From Alphaproteobacteria bacterium (lineage in GTDB: Bacteria; Pseudomonadota; Alphaproteobacteria; TMED109): 64,000 nucleotides of DNA. The notes beneath the pieces were generated by a model. It ran no database searches. It saw nothing but the letters and a program-made list of their open reading frames with translations, and was not told where the DNA came from. Position 1 is the first letter of the stretch; each line of letters starts with the position of its first letter. This document shows, piece by piece, positions 17,541 to 26,312 of the stretch. Location of the stretch: positions 82,916-146,915 of the forward strand of contig JAJDWH010000050.1 in the NCBI GenBank assembly GCA_022825705.1. The letters run 5' to 3'. The position numbers and the translations under genes were made by a program.

Positions 17541-18780
17541 GCCCCGTGCGCCCGCCATCGGGGAGTTGGGCCGCCATGAACCGGTACTCAGGGACGCGAT
17601 CGACCGTGCGCGACGCGAGATCCCGCTGTATGCCGAACTCCACCGCAATACGAGATCGCTCGATCTGCGTGCGCTTCCCAGCTGCAGCAAGTCCGACCTG
17701 ACCGGCCTGGGCCCGCTGCCGCTGTCCGCCGGCCCGCTGTCGCAGATGTATCGGGTATCGGCAACATCAGGCACCACCGGTTCGCGCCTGTTGATCGGCT
17801 TCACGGAAGGCGACTGGCAGGCGATCCGGGACCAGTACCGCTGGGTGGCGACATGCATCGGCATCGGGAACACCGACGTCCTGCTGAACACGCACGGCGG
17901 GGGGCTCTGGATCGGCGCTCCGTCACTCGATGAACTGGCGCATTCCTGCGGTGCCGCCACCGTGCCTTGCGGGCCGACGGGGGCAGCTCAGGTCATCGAA
18001 TGGCTTCGGGAGTTGCCGGTGACGCTGATCTCGGCCACCCCCTCCTACATGCGCGTGCTCGCCGAAACGGCTGCACGTGCCGGAGATAACCTGGAGCGGC
18101 TCGACCTCAGGATGGGCCTGCTCGGTGGAGAAGGGTCGAGCGCGTCCCTGAAGCGGAGCACCTCGCGCGCATTTGGCAGTGGCTTTCAGTGGCAGGAGTT
18201 GTACGGGGCGACCGAAACCGGCGGACCGATCCTGGCGTTCGCACCGCCGGACGACCCGTTTGGCGGTCGACTGAACATCAACACCGAGTACTTTGTGGTG
18301 GAACTGCTTCATCCCGACGTGGATGAACCCGTTGCGGCCGGAGAAATCGGTGAAGTCACACTGAGCACACCCTACCGCGAAGGCACGGTACTCCTTCGAT
18401 ACCGGACGAGGGATCTCGCGGTATCGGTGCCGGCACAGCGCGATTCGTCGGGCTGGCCCCAGATTTCGGCCCTTGTCGGGCGCGTGGACGACGCCATCAA
18501 GGTGCGGGGCGCACTCGTCTATCCGAGCGTGATCGAAGATGTGCTGGTCGGACAGTTGCTCGAGGGCGCGGAGTGGCGAATCGAGGTAGACAGGAAGCAG
18601 GCCGCACACGACACGATCGCCGTACGGTACGAGCACCCGGACGATTCTCTCCAATCCGGGCTCTTTGACGACTTGTATCGGCGCCTCGGGGTCAGGCCGT
18701 GTCTCGAGGCCGTCCCGCCCGACACGTTCCAGCGGTTCAGCGGCAAGGCCGCCCGGGTCGTGGACAGGCGCGCGGACTGA
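17533..18780 (+). CDS. PaaK-like adenylate-forming CoA ligase
   Basis: 415 residues from GTG 17533, overlapping the upstream gene by eight bases. The phosphate-binding loop YRVSATSGTTGSRLLIGFT and the adenine-binding motif QELYGATETGGPILAF mark the ANL superfamily, and the late RTRDLAV and GRVDDAIKVRG motifs match phenylacetate-CoA ligase. PaaK normally activates phenylacetate for the aerobic CoA pathway, which is a different route from homoprotocatechuate ring cleavage, so its presence at the end of this operon is odd. It may activate an aromatic substrate before hydroxylation or a downstream acid. The family is secure, the substrate unknown. Confidence 0.82.
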   Translation: MPEPRAPAIGELGRHEPVLRDAIDRARREIPLYAELHRNTRSLDLRALPSCSKSDLTGLGPLPLSAGPLSQMYRVSATSGTTGSRLLIGFTEGDWQAIRDQYRWVATCIGIGNTDVLLNTHGGGLWIGAPSLDELAHSCGAATVPCGPTGAAQVIEWLRELPVTLISATPSYMRVLAETAARAGDNLERLDLRMGLLGGEGSSASLKRSTSRAFGSGFQWQELYGATETGGPILAFAPPDDPFGGRLNINTEYFVVELLHPDVDEPVAAGEIGEVTLSTPYREGTVLLRYRTRDLAVSVPAQRDSSGWPQISALVGRVDDAIKVRGALVYPSVIEDVLVGQLLEGAEWRIEVDRKQAAHDTIAVRYEHPDDSLQSGLFDDLYRRLGVRPCLEAVPPDTFQRFSGKAARVVDRRAD

Positions 18781-18954
18781 CGGACCCTCCGGGATTCGCG
18801 CGCAGACCCGAGGCAGATACCGTCGGCCAACGGGCGCGCACGGATGCGGTGATCTGACCCTGCGGCGGTTGTGCAGCCCTGGGGAACTTGTTGCCTCGGT
18901 CGACGTACGAGCCTTGCGCCCGCTCGACTGCTCGACAGGAAAGGCGGATGGTTG

Positions 18955-19536
18955 ATGGCTGAACCGATCCAGACAAGCCCCACGGCGACTGATTCACCTG
19001 GTCAGCTCTCGCGAGCCGCGACATTCGAAAGGCACGCCCTCGCACGCCTTGTGGATGAAGTGGAGACCCCGGTCGATCCCGCGGTGTTCTCCGCTGCGTT
19101 CGATCTCTTCCGGGTCGCCAACCGCTTGATGTATGACTTCGAAGCGAACGTTCACCGACCGCTCGGAATGTCCTGGGCAGGCTTCCGGGTGCTCTTTTGC
19201 ACGTGGATCGAAAATGAAGTCCAGCCGCGCGAACTGGCGAGGCTGTGCGCGGTATCCAGGGGCACGGTATCCAGTGTCCTGAACACGCTTGAGCGCGACG
19301 CACTCGTCAGCCGCCGGAAGCAATCGGCGGACAGACGGGTGGTGACGGTGATGATCACCGACAGGGGTCGCCGCCGCGTAAGGGAAGCATTTGAGCTCCA
19401 ACACGCCCGCGAGCGCCAATGGCTGAGGTCCTTCGATCGGGAGGCCATCACCAGTCTCGTGGCACTGTTGCGACACCTGCTCGAATTGCCGAGACCGGAG
19501 ATCCGGGCTGAATCGTCGGCTCGGAAGACCCCGTAG
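18955..19536 (+). CDS. MarR-family transcriptional regulator
   Basis: 193 residues from the ATG at 18955; an in-frame ATG at 18871 lacks a binding site, whereas AGGAAAGG precedes 18955. The winged-helix DNA-binding part is clear: MSWAGFRVLFCTWIENEVQPRELA, then VSRGTVSSVLNTLERDALV (recognition helix) and the wing RKQSADRRVVTVMITDRG. HpaR-type MarR proteins repress aromatic-acid degradation operons until the substrate binds. It follows the ring-cleavage operon by 174 bases, so it probably controls it through the dyads at 12523-12571. That link is inferred. Confidence 0.85.
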   Translation: MAEPIQTSPTATDSPGQLSRAATFERHALARLVDEVETPVDPAVFSAAFDLFRVANRLMYDFEANVHRPLGMSWAGFRVLFCTWIENEVQPRELARLCAVSRGTVSSVLNTLERDALVSRRKQSADRRVVTVMITDRGRRRVREAFELQHARERQWLRSFDREAITSLVALLRHLLELPRPEIRAESSARKTP

Positions 19537-19739
19537 TCGCCTGCCCGGCGTCGATCGGCCTGGATCGAAGCAACACTGGCCGCAGCGGGAGCTTGATCGT
19601 TGGACGGACGATGATGGTTGATGGGGGATCGGTAGAACTCGCCGCAACCCTCTTGTTGCCGGAAGCCCGGGCGCCGCCGACGGGATCGCGGGCGGCCGAG
19701 GAGGTTCGTCGACCTGTTCTGCCGGCGGCTGGGGACGAG

Positions 19740-21098
19740 TCAGCCAGACAAAACCTGTGGGAGCCACAGCGCGAGCGCGGGAAAGGCGAGGAGTAATCCC
19801 ACGCGCAGCAGTTCGGCGCAAAAGAACGGGGCGACGCCGCGGAAGATCTCGATCATCGGCGTGTCCCGGGCCAAGGCCGAGATGACGAAGGCGTTCATCC
19901 CTACCGGTGGCGTAATCAGCCCGAGTTCCACCACGATGAGCGCAAGAATCCCGAACCAGATCTTCAGGTGCTCGGTCGACATGCCGAACCCTGCCCCATC
20001 CGCCGTCATGTAGAGCCCTCCGTTGAGGTCCACGAGCACCGGCCAGAAGAACGGTATGACGAGCAGGATCATGGACAGACTGTCCATCAGGCAGCCGAGG
20101 AAGATCAGTGCCAGCAGGAGGAGCACCAGTACCGCCATGGGGGCCAGGCCGGTCGCAAGGATCCACTCGGCCGTCGCCTGCGGCAGTCCGATGCGCGACA
20201 TGTAGATCTTCAACAGCTCAGCACCGAACAGGATCAGGTAGATCATCCCGGTGGTGCCGGCAGTTTCGCGCAGCGCCTCCACCATCTCCGCCCCGCGGAT
20301 CTCGCGAGTCCAGGCGCCATAAAGCCAGACCAGGGCCACGCCGACGGCGGCGGCGGGTGTCGGGTTGTAGAAGCCCGCGTAGATGCCGCCCAGGACGATT
20401 CCGAAAATGGCCAGCACCGGTACGACGCCCATCGTTGCGTCGCGGAACTCCGTGGCGTCGACTCCTTCGTGACCCGGACCGGCCTCGGGCCGAATGGCGA
20501 CGTAGATGGCAATGGTTAGCAGGAACAGCAGGACCGCCAGCACCCCCGGCAGCAACGCCGCGGCAAACATGGTGACGATGTTCGCCTCGACGATGATCGC
20601 GTAGATGATGAGGACGACCGACGGCGGGATCAGGATGCCAAGCACCCCGCCCGCCGCGAGCGAGCCGGTCGCAAGCGCCCCTGAGTAGCGGTAGCGCTTG
20701 AGTTCCGGCAAGGCGACCCGACCCATGGTCGAGGCGGTGGCGAGGGACGAGCCACAGACTGCGCCAAAGCCCGCGCAGCCGGCGATCGCGGCCATCGCCG
20801 TGCCACCCCTGAGCCAACCAAGCCAGGCGTTGGCCGCTCGGAATAGGGCCATGGAAAGCCCGGCCTTGCCGGCAAGCGCGCCCATCAGGACGAACATCGG
20901 CACGACCGACAAGTCGTAGATCGAGAACTGGCCGTACGCGAGGGTCTTGAGCTGGTTCAGGACGAGCTCCGACCCGTCGACTAGCGCGATGCCGACGCCG
21001 CCCACCAGAATCATCGCGTAGGCGATGGGCATGCGGATGGCGATCATCGTGGCGAGGGCAACCAGCGAACCCACGCCAAGGAGGATCGGTTCAGCCAT
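19740..21098 (-). CDS. dctM: TRAP transporter large permease (DctM family)
   Basis: 452 residues from the ATG at 21098; this start overlaps the end of the small permease gene as ATGGCTGA. The chain is all membrane helices with family motifs FGAVCGSSLATASTMG, GVLGILIPPSVVLIIYAI and the late LITPPVGMNAFVI. It belongs to the second TRAP set of the window, downstream on the minus strand of dctP (21612-22655). Its closeness to the aromatic ring-cleavage operon, with convergent orientation toward the MarR gene, makes an aromatic or dicarboxylic acid a plausible cargo, but this is inference. Confidence 0.92.
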   Translation of the reverse strand: MAEPILLGVGSLVALATMIAIRMPIAYAMILVGGVGIALVDGSELVLNQLKTLAYGQFSIYDLSVVPMFVLMGALAGKAGLSMALFRAANAWLGWLRGGTAMAAIAGCAGFGAVCGSSLATASTMGRVALPELKRYRYSGALATGSLAAGGVLGILIPPSVVLIIYAIIVEANIVTMFAAALLPGVLAVLLFLLTIAIYVAIRPEAGPGHEGVDATEFRDATMGVVPVLAIFGIVLGGIYAGFYNPTPAAAVGVALVWLYGAWTREIRGAEMVEALRETAGTTGMIYLILFGAELLKIYMSRIGLPQATAEWILATGLAPMAVLVLLLLALIFLGCLMDSLSMILLVIPFFWPVLVDLNGGLYMTADGAGFGMSTEHLKIWFGILALIVVELGLITPPVGMNAFVISALARDTPMIEIFRGVAPFFCAELLRVGLLLAFPALALWLPQVLSG

Positions 21099-21612
21099 CT
21101 GGCGTCTGACCGGCAACTCCGCGCGCGTTCTCAACCAGCGTGATCGCGGCTGCCGCGACAAGCAGCCCGAGGGACAGCACGATAGGTATGAAGCCTAGCC
21201 ACACAGGTACTTGCAGGATTGCCGTGACGTAGTTGTACTCCTTCTGATCAAGAAGGCCGGCGTACATCCGCCAGAGGAGCAGCACGCTGAAGAGGAGCGC
21301 GACGACGGACGCCAGCAGCTTGAACACCGAGAGTGTCCGTCGGCCAACGCCAGAGGTGAAGATGTCCGCCGTCACATTGGCACCGGTGAGTTCGCAGTAG
21401 GGCAGGAAGGCGAAGGCCGCGACGGCAATGCCGATCTGGGTGAGTTCAAAATCTCCCGGGAAGGGAACCCAGACCATGCCGCCGACGACGGAGGCGACAT
21501 GCATCGCCACCACGGCCAGGACGATCAACCCGCCAAACAGTGCCCATGCATCAATGACAGCGGCAACCGCGCCAGGAAGTCCCGAGCGGCCCGCACGGGC
21601 GGCAATGGCCAC
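21091..21612 (-). CDS. dctQ: TRAP transporter small permease (DctQ family)
   Basis: 173 residues from a GTG at 21612, which shares one base with the dctP stop (TAGTG). The longer open frame runs back into dctP and is not homologous. Four membrane helices are visible, with the family-like segment FPGDFELTQIGIAVAAFAFLPYCE after helix 2 and GANVTADIF leading into the central loop. The stop overlaps the dctM start by eight bases. All three subunits are thus translationally coupled, as in the first TRAP set of this window. Confidence 0.87.
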   Translation of the reverse strand: MAIAARAGRSGLPGAVAAVIDAWALFGGLIVLAVVAMHVASVVGGMVWVPFPGDFELTQIGIAVAAFAFLPYCELTGANVTADIFTSGVGRRTLSVFKLLASVVALLFSVLLLWRMYAGLLDQKEYNYVTAILQVPVWLGFIPIVLSLGLLVAAAAITLVENARGVAGQTPDG

Positions 21613-22655
21613 TAGTTCGCCTTGGAGTTGACCGCGATTTGCTCGCGCGCCTTGCGTACCAGCGCCGCGCCGTCGATTCCCTGCGACGAGACCTCCTCTA
21701 TCCACCGGTCGACCACCGGAGCGAGCGCGGTCCGGAAGGCCTGGGTTTCCTCTTCGCTCAGCGTGACGTGGGCATTGCCCTGGTCGGTCGCGAACTTGAT
21801 CCCGAAATCGTCGGTGCTGCGCCAGATCCGACCCACCTCACCCCACCAGTCACGGCTGGATGCGTCCCGGAAGGCCTGCTGGATGTCCTCCGGCAGCCCG
21901 TCCCACCGCCGCTTGTTCATCGAGACCTGGAAGACGACCGTGCCAAAGCGTTCCTTCTCGACACCCTCGATCTGGTAATCGGTCTGCTCGTGGATCTTCA
22001 GCGGTGGAATGATCTCCCAGGGAATGAGCGCCCCGTCGACCACGCCTTTCTGCAGCGACGGCGGTAGTTCCGGGACAGGCATCGCCACGGGAATCGCGCC
22101 AAGCGCCTCGATGATCCAGACGCCCGTGCGGGAGGGAATGCGGAGCTTGGTGCCGGCCAGCTCGCTGGGTCGGCGAACCGGCATGTCCCGCATGTGGATG
22201 CCCATGCCCGCGTGGACATGCAGGAACATCACCTCGACGCCCTTGTACTCCTCGGCCAGGTCACTCTCGAACAGGTCGTGGAGGGCGAGGTTCGTGGCTA
22301 CGGGATCGTTCTTGAAGACCGTCGGAAGTCCGAAGACTTCGGAACGCGGGAACGAGCCGGGCGTATATCCATTGACCGTCCAGACCAGATCCACGACGCC
22401 ATCGCGCACCTGCTGGATGAGTTCAGGCGGGCGACCCCCGAGGGTCATCGCTGGAAAGATCTCGATCTTCACCCGGCCACCGGATCGCTCCTCCACCGCC
22501 CTTGCCCACGGCTCCAGCATTTCCGTCTGTGCCGGTGCCTTTGCGCCGAGAAAGTGGTGCAGCTTGAAGGTGTAATCCTGCGCCTGGGCCGCCGTGGAGA
22601 TGGTCAGGGCAGCGCCGGCGATGAGCGCCGACTTGCGCAGACCTGGGTGCATCAT
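21612..22655 (-). CDS. dctP: TRAP transporter periplasmic substrate-binding protein (DctP family)
   Basis: 347 residues with a signal peptide ending TAAQAQ (about residues 1-25). The mature protein starts DYTFKLHHFLGAKAPAQTEM, a common opening of the DctP clade for aromatic or lactate-like acids, and carries GTKLRIPSRTGVWIIEALGA, with the ligand-carboxylate Arg, and VVDGALIPWEIIPPLKIHE. GAGG precedes the double ATG (22655/22652). An ATTGCA-accccc-TGCAAT dyad lies 39-56 bases upstream. It opens the second dctPQM set. Confidence 0.92.
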   Translation of the reverse strand: MMHPGLRKSALIAGAALTISTAAQAQDYTFKLHHFLGAKAPAQTEMLEPWARAVEERSGGRVKIEIFPAMTLGGRPPELIQQVRDGVVDLVWTVNGYTPGSFPRSEVFGLPTVFKNDPVATNLALHDLFESDLAEEYKGVEVMFLHVHAGMGIHMRDMPVRRPSELAGTKLRIPSRTGVWIIEALGAIPVAMPVPELPPSLQKGVVDGALIPWEIIPPLKIHEQTDYQIEGVEKERFGTVVFQVSMNKRRWDGLPEDIQQAFRDASSRDWWGEVGRIWRSTDDFGIKFATDQGNAHVTLSEEETQAFRTALAPVVDRWIEEVSSQGIDGAALVRKAREQIAVNSKAN

Positions 22656-22693
22656 CTTGCCTCGCAGCGTATGTGGACGGTGCCAATGATCTT

Positions 22694-22711
22694 ATTGCAA
22701 CCCCCTGCAAT
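22694..22711. promoter_or_regulatory. Possible operator upstream of the second dctPQM set
   Basis: Perfect inverted repeat ATTGCA-six-TGCAAT between positions -39 and -56 relative to the dctP start codon on the minus strand. The TTGCAA half may double as a -35. No regulator gene is adjacent, so the trans factor is unknown. The remaining bases up to the tRNA at 22978 show no gene. Confidence 0.35.
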
Positions 22712-22932
22712 GGCGTGAACCGAAACTTCCTGACGTCGGGGGCAGCCCACTCATGCCGGTCAGAGGTCCAGCGATACCAATGACGACTCTAAGCAACGGG
22801 GCATTGTGAGTGCCCGGGCGACTGGAAGCACGCATCGCAACCGGATTGCGGCAGCACGTGCGTGGGTCAATGCCTTCAAGCGGTCAGGTGTCACTTGTGA
22901 TTCTCGGGTCCGGGCGGACAGGGTGGCGTCGC

Positions 22933-22959
22933 CTTGTCGACAACCCTCCGCCGTATATC
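22933..22959 (+). promoter_or_regulatory. Putative promoter of the tRNA-Pro/tRNA-Gln pair
   Basis: CTTGTC (22933-22938) and TATATC (22954-22959) precede the tRNA-Pro by 18 bases. The spacing of 15 is short, so the exact boxes are uncertain. The -35 overlaps a TTGTCGACAA palindrome. Confidence 0.4.
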
Positions 22960-22977
22960 CTGCACGCACGATCGTGG

Positions 22978-23055
22978 CGGAGCGTGGCGCAGCCTGGTTA
23001 GCGCACTTGTCTGGGGGACAAGGGGTCGCCGGTTCAAATCCGGCCGCTCCGACCA
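22978..23055 (+). tRNA. tRNA-Pro(GGG)
   Basis: Full cloverleaf with encoded CCA: acceptor CGGAGCG pairs with CGCTCCG; anticodon stem CTTGT/ACAAG encloses loop CTGGGGG, giving anticodon GGG; the T arm has GGTTCAAATCC. Followed 19 bases later by tRNA-Gln. Confidence 0.95.
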
Positions 23056-23074
23056 TGTTTGGCGTCCCGGTTGT

Positions 23075-23148
23075 TGGGCGGTCGTCTAATGGTAGGACGG
23101 CGGGTTTTGGTCCCGTAAATGTTGGTTCGAGTCCAGCCCGCCCAGCCA
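23075..23148 (+). tRNA. tRNA-Gln(TTG)
   Basis: Full cloverleaf with encoded CCA: acceptor TGGGCGG pairs with CCGCCCA; the anticodon loop TTTTGGT gives TTG, reading CAA; the T arm has GGTTCGAGTCC. It partners the tRNA-Gln(CTG) at 39856 in decoding glutamine. Confidence 0.95.
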
Positions 23149-23267
23149 CCAACATGCCGCTGCCGGCGGTACGGATCGCACGCGCGCGGCGGTTCCACAA
23201 GCTGCGCACTCCAACGTATGCTGACGGTCGGACGTCTCGATCCAGATTGGTACCCGTGAGCGCACTG

Positions 23268-23296
23268 CTTGCGGGCGTTATATACGTTGGTATATA
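23268..23296 (+). promoter_or_regulatory. moaA promoter
   Basis: CTTGCG (23268-23273), a 17-base spacer and TATATA (23291-23296) form a good housekeeping promoter of alphaproteobacterial type. The start of transcription would be near 23303, about 20 bases before the moaA ATG. I see no molybdenum-cofactor riboswitch; the leader is too short. Confidence 0.6.
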
Positions 23297-23324
23297 GGTA
23301 AAGGGTTCACGCCCGGAGTCATCT

Positions 23325-24350
23325 ATGCCCAATGGTCTCACCATGCCCGGGGTCGCCCCCGTGGTCGACCCGTACGGTCGCGGTATCACCTACCTCCGGG
23401 TATCGGTGACGGATCGTTGCGACTTTCGCTGTGTGTACTGCATGGCGGAGGACATGACGTTCCTCCCGAAAAAGGACGTGTTGTCGCTTGACGAAATCCG
23501 GCGACTGTGCGGCGTCTTCGTGTCGCTCGGCGTGCGCAAGCTGCGCCTGACCGGTGGCGAACCGCTCGTGCGGAAGAACGTGATGCAGCTCTTCGACGAG
23601 CTGGGCACAATGCTGGGCGACGGCGGTCTCGAAGAGCTTACGCTCACCACGAACGGGTCCCAGCTCCGGCGTCATGCCGGGGCCCTCCACGCCGCTGGGG
23701 TTCGCCGGGTGAATGTCTCCCTGGACACCCTTGACCCCGACCGGTTCGGCGAGATTACCCGGTGGGGCCGTCTCGACCGGGTTCTCGACGGAATCGAGGC
23801 AGCCACGGAAGCGGGCCTGCACGTCAAGATCAACACCGTGGCGCTGAAGGGCGTCAACGAGGACGAAATCCCGGCGATGCTGGAGTGGTGCCACCATCGG
23901 GGGTTCGACTTTACACTGATCGAGACGATGCCCATGGGTGACATCACCGGCGACCGGACCGACCAGTACCTGCCTCTGTCGATGGTGCGGGCTCGGTTAC
24001 GCGACATTTACGGCCTTGAAGAGATCGACTACCGGACCGGGGGGCCGGCCCGTTATTTCCGGGCCGTGCGGACCGGGGGGCGGGTTGGCTTCATCACCCC
24101 GATGACCCACAACTTCTGCGAATCGTGCAACCGCGTTCGCCTGACGTGTACCGGGACGCTCTACATGTGCCTCGGGCAGGAAGACAGCGCCGATCTCCGT
24201 CAGGTTCTTCGCGCTACCGACGACGACGACGTGCTGCGCGCCGCCGTCACAGAGGCGATCGGCCGCAAGCCGCGGGGCCACGACTTCGTCATCAGCCGAC
24301 GCGAGCGCACCCCCTCCGTATCCCGTCACATGAGCGTAACCGGCGGCTAG
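23325..24350 (+). CDS. moaA: GTP 3',8-cyclase MoaA (molybdenum cofactor biosynthesis)
   Basis: 341 residues. The radical-SAM cluster motif is [16 protein letters not shown] (Cys-x3-Cys-x2-Cys), followed by [13 protein letters not shown]. The second, GTP-binding Fe-S site is [21 protein letters not shown], and the protein ends in the Gly-Gly tail needed for activity. It converts GTP to the 3',8-cyclised precursor in the first step of molybdopterin synthesis. The cofactor is needed by the formate dehydrogenase encoded at 49440. No other moa/moe genes are in the window. nadK follows 36 bases on, likely in one transcript. Confidence 0.96.
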   Translation: MPNGLTMPGVAPVVDPYGRGITYLRVSVTDRCDFRCVYCMAEDMTFLPKKDVLSLDEIRRLCGVFVSLGVRKLRLTGGEPLVRKNVMQLFDELGTMLGDGGLEELTLTTNGSQLRRHAGALHAAGVRRVNVSLDTLDPDRFGEITRWGRLDRVLDGIEAATEAGLHVKINTVALKGVNEDEIPAMLEWCHHRGFDFTLIETMPMGDITGDRTDQYLPLSMVRARLRDIYGLEEIDYRTGGPARYFRAVRTGGRVGFITPMTHNFCESCNRVRLTCTGTLYMCLGQEDSADLRQVLRATDDDDVLRAAVTEAIGRKPRGHDFVISRRERTPSVSRHMSVTGG

Positions 24351-24386
24351 AGCCAAGTCGGCACTGCGCCGTTACCCTTCCCCGCC

Positions 24387-25151
24387 ATGTCCGTTCCCAT
24401 CGCGTTTGTCGCGGCCTCGACCGACGACGCCCAGTCGGCTTTACGCACGCTGAGCCGCCGATACGACCATGTACCCCCGGCCGACGCGAGCGTCGTCGTC
24501 GTCCTGGGCGGCGACGGAATGATGCTGAACGCGCTGTCGCAGTGGGGTCCCATGGGCAAGCGGATCTACGGCATGAACCGGGGGACGGTGGGCTTCCTGA
24601 TGAATCGCTACCGCGAGGAGGGTCTCGGCGCCCGCCTGGACGCGGCCCAGCCCGCCGTCATCCATCCGCTACGCATGGATGCGGTCACCGCCGCCGGAGC
24701 GCGCCACACGGGACTCGCGATCAACGAAGTCTCCCTGCTCCGCCAGACCAGGATGACGGCCAGCATCCGGATTCTGGTGGACGGCCGCGAACGCCTTGCT
24801 GCGCTTTCCTGCGACGGCGTGCTGGTGTCCACGCCGGCGGGCAGCACGGCCTACAACCTGTCCGCCCAAGGTCCGATCCTGCCGCTCGGGACGCCGCTGC
24901 TTGCACTGACTCCGATCTGTCCGTTCCGGCCGCGGCGGTGGCGCGGAGCGCTGCTTCCCGAGCCGGCCAAGGTCACCTTTGATGTACTGGAGTCGGAGAA
25001 GCGCCCCGTCAGTGCATCGGCGAGCGAACTCGAGGTACGGCATGTCCGCCAGGTCACCGTGACCGCCGACAGGTCGACGGAACTGACTCTTCTGTTCGAC
25101 CCCGAGCATCACCTCGAGGAGCGGATTCTCGCCGAACAGTTCATCCCCTGA
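24387..25151 (+). CDS. nadK: NAD kinase
   Basis: 254 residues, normal for the short bacterial form. The ATP/NAD-binding GGDG motif is in [15 protein letters not shown], the NE/D motif in [11 protein letters not shown] and the substrate-contacting segment in [19 protein letters not shown]. It phosphorylates NAD to NADP in the cytoplasm. It converges with ybdK, leaving six bases between the stop codons. Confidence 0.94.
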   Translation: MSVPIAFVAASTDDAQSALRTLSRRYDHVPPADASVVVVLGGDGMMLNALSQWGPMGKRIYGMNRGTVGFLMNRYREEGLGARLDAAQPAVIHPLRMDAVTAAGARHTGLAINEVSLLRQTRMTASIRILVDGRERLAALSCDGVLVSTPAGSTAYNLSAQGPILPLGTPLLALTPICPFRPRRWRGALLPEPAKVTFDVLESEKRPVSASASELEVRHVRQVTVTADRSTELTLLFDPEHHLEERILAEQFIP

Positions 25152-25157
25152 CGAGCT

Positions 25158-26312
25158 TCAGGATTCGAATTCGGCCTCTGCGCCTCGGCGGGTCTCGGTC
25201 ACGATGAGCTGTGCCACCGAGCGGAGCGCCTCCTCGACCCCCGCCCCGTCGAGGCGACAGAGCCGAAAGTGGTCGAGCTGGCGATCGGCGCTGCTGCCCT
25301 CGCGAATGATGTTTCGCACGTGCGCCACTTCGTTTTCACAGTCGAGCGCCGCTGCATCTGCCGACAACATATCCAGCAGTTCGTCAACGTAATCCACGAG
25401 GTCAACGCGGGTCCCCGACTCGAAGTCGGCCAGGAACGCCACCACACCGTATCGCTGGGCCAGCCATCGGTTCTGCTGGATGATCTCGGGCGGGGGATCG
25501 ACCGGCAGCGGCCCTGTACGGACGGCATCCAAGAGGTGCCGGACCAGACAGGTGTAGAGCGCCACGATCGACATGGCATCGTCGACATCGGGGCAGACGT
25601 CGACGATTCGGAGTTCCAGCGTCGGGAACCGGACCGAAGGACGGAGATCCCACCAGATCTCCGAACCATCCCTGACGAAATCCAGGCGACGATAGTTGTC
25701 AACGATCTGATCGTAATCCGCCCAGGACGAGAGAACCGGCGGCATGCCTGACCGGGGCAGCGCTGCCATGAGATTCATGCGAGACGACTTGAATCCCGTG
25801 ACGTGGCCGCCGCTGAACGGAGACGATCCGGACAGCGTCAGGAAGAGCGGGAGATAGCTGCGCATCGCCGTCATCACCTGGACACGTTCATCCGGCGTGC
25901 CGAAACCCGCGTGCACATGCATCCCGCTGGCCAGCAGCTGCCGAATCACCGACTGGTACATGACCGCAAACTCCCGGTAGCGGTCCCGTGGCGTGACTGC
26001 CTGCGTCTCCCAGGCAGCAAACGGGTGCGTCGATGAGGCCATCAGGCCGATTCCGTATTGGTCGGTGAGTTCCAGTACCGACCGCCGGATTGCCACGATG
26101 GCCTCCCGGACCTCCGAAACGGAATGGCAGACGAGCGAATTCAGCTCGATCTGGGAGCGCAGGAGTTCCGGCACCGCCCGACACATGCCTTCGAGCTCAG
26201 AGAATGCCTTGAGCAGGCCGGGGTCGGGGTCCGCCACCAAATCGAGCGTCTCGCGGTCAACGAGAAAGAACTCCTCTTCGATACCGAGCGTGATCTCGGA
26301 GCCGGTGCTCAC
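25158..26312 (-). CDS. ybdK: YbdK-family carboxylate-amine ligase (GCS2 fold)
   Basis: 384 residues, matching the YbdK group of glutamate-cysteine-ligase type 2 proteins, which have weak glutamate-cysteine ligase activity in E. coli. The opening LGIEEEFFLVD carries metal-binding acidic residues; GMHVHAGF and LELRIVDVCPDVDDAM are further family marks. The GTG start at 26312 overlaps the mnmA stop as GTGA, so it is translationally coupled to a tRNA-modifying enzyme. The physiological substrate is unknown. Confidence 0.88.
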   Translation of the reverse strand: MSTGSEITLGIEEEFFLVDRETLDLVADPDPGLLKAFSELEGMCRAVPELLRSQIELNSLVCHSVSEVREAIVAIRRSVLELTDQYGIGLMASSTHPFAAWETQAVTPRDRYREFAVMYQSVIRQLLASGMHVHAGFGTPDERVQVMTAMRSYLPLFLTLSGSSPFSGGHVTGFKSSRMNLMAALPRSGMPPVLSSWADYDQIVDNYRRLDFVRDGSEIWWDLRPSVRFPTLELRIVDVCPDVDDAMSIVALYTCLVRHLLDAVRTGPLPVDPPPEIIQQNRWLAQRYGVVAFLADFESGTRVDLVDYVDELLDMLSADAAALDCENEVAHVRNIIREGSSADRQLDHFRLCRLDGAGVEEALRSVAQLIVTETRRGAEAEFES

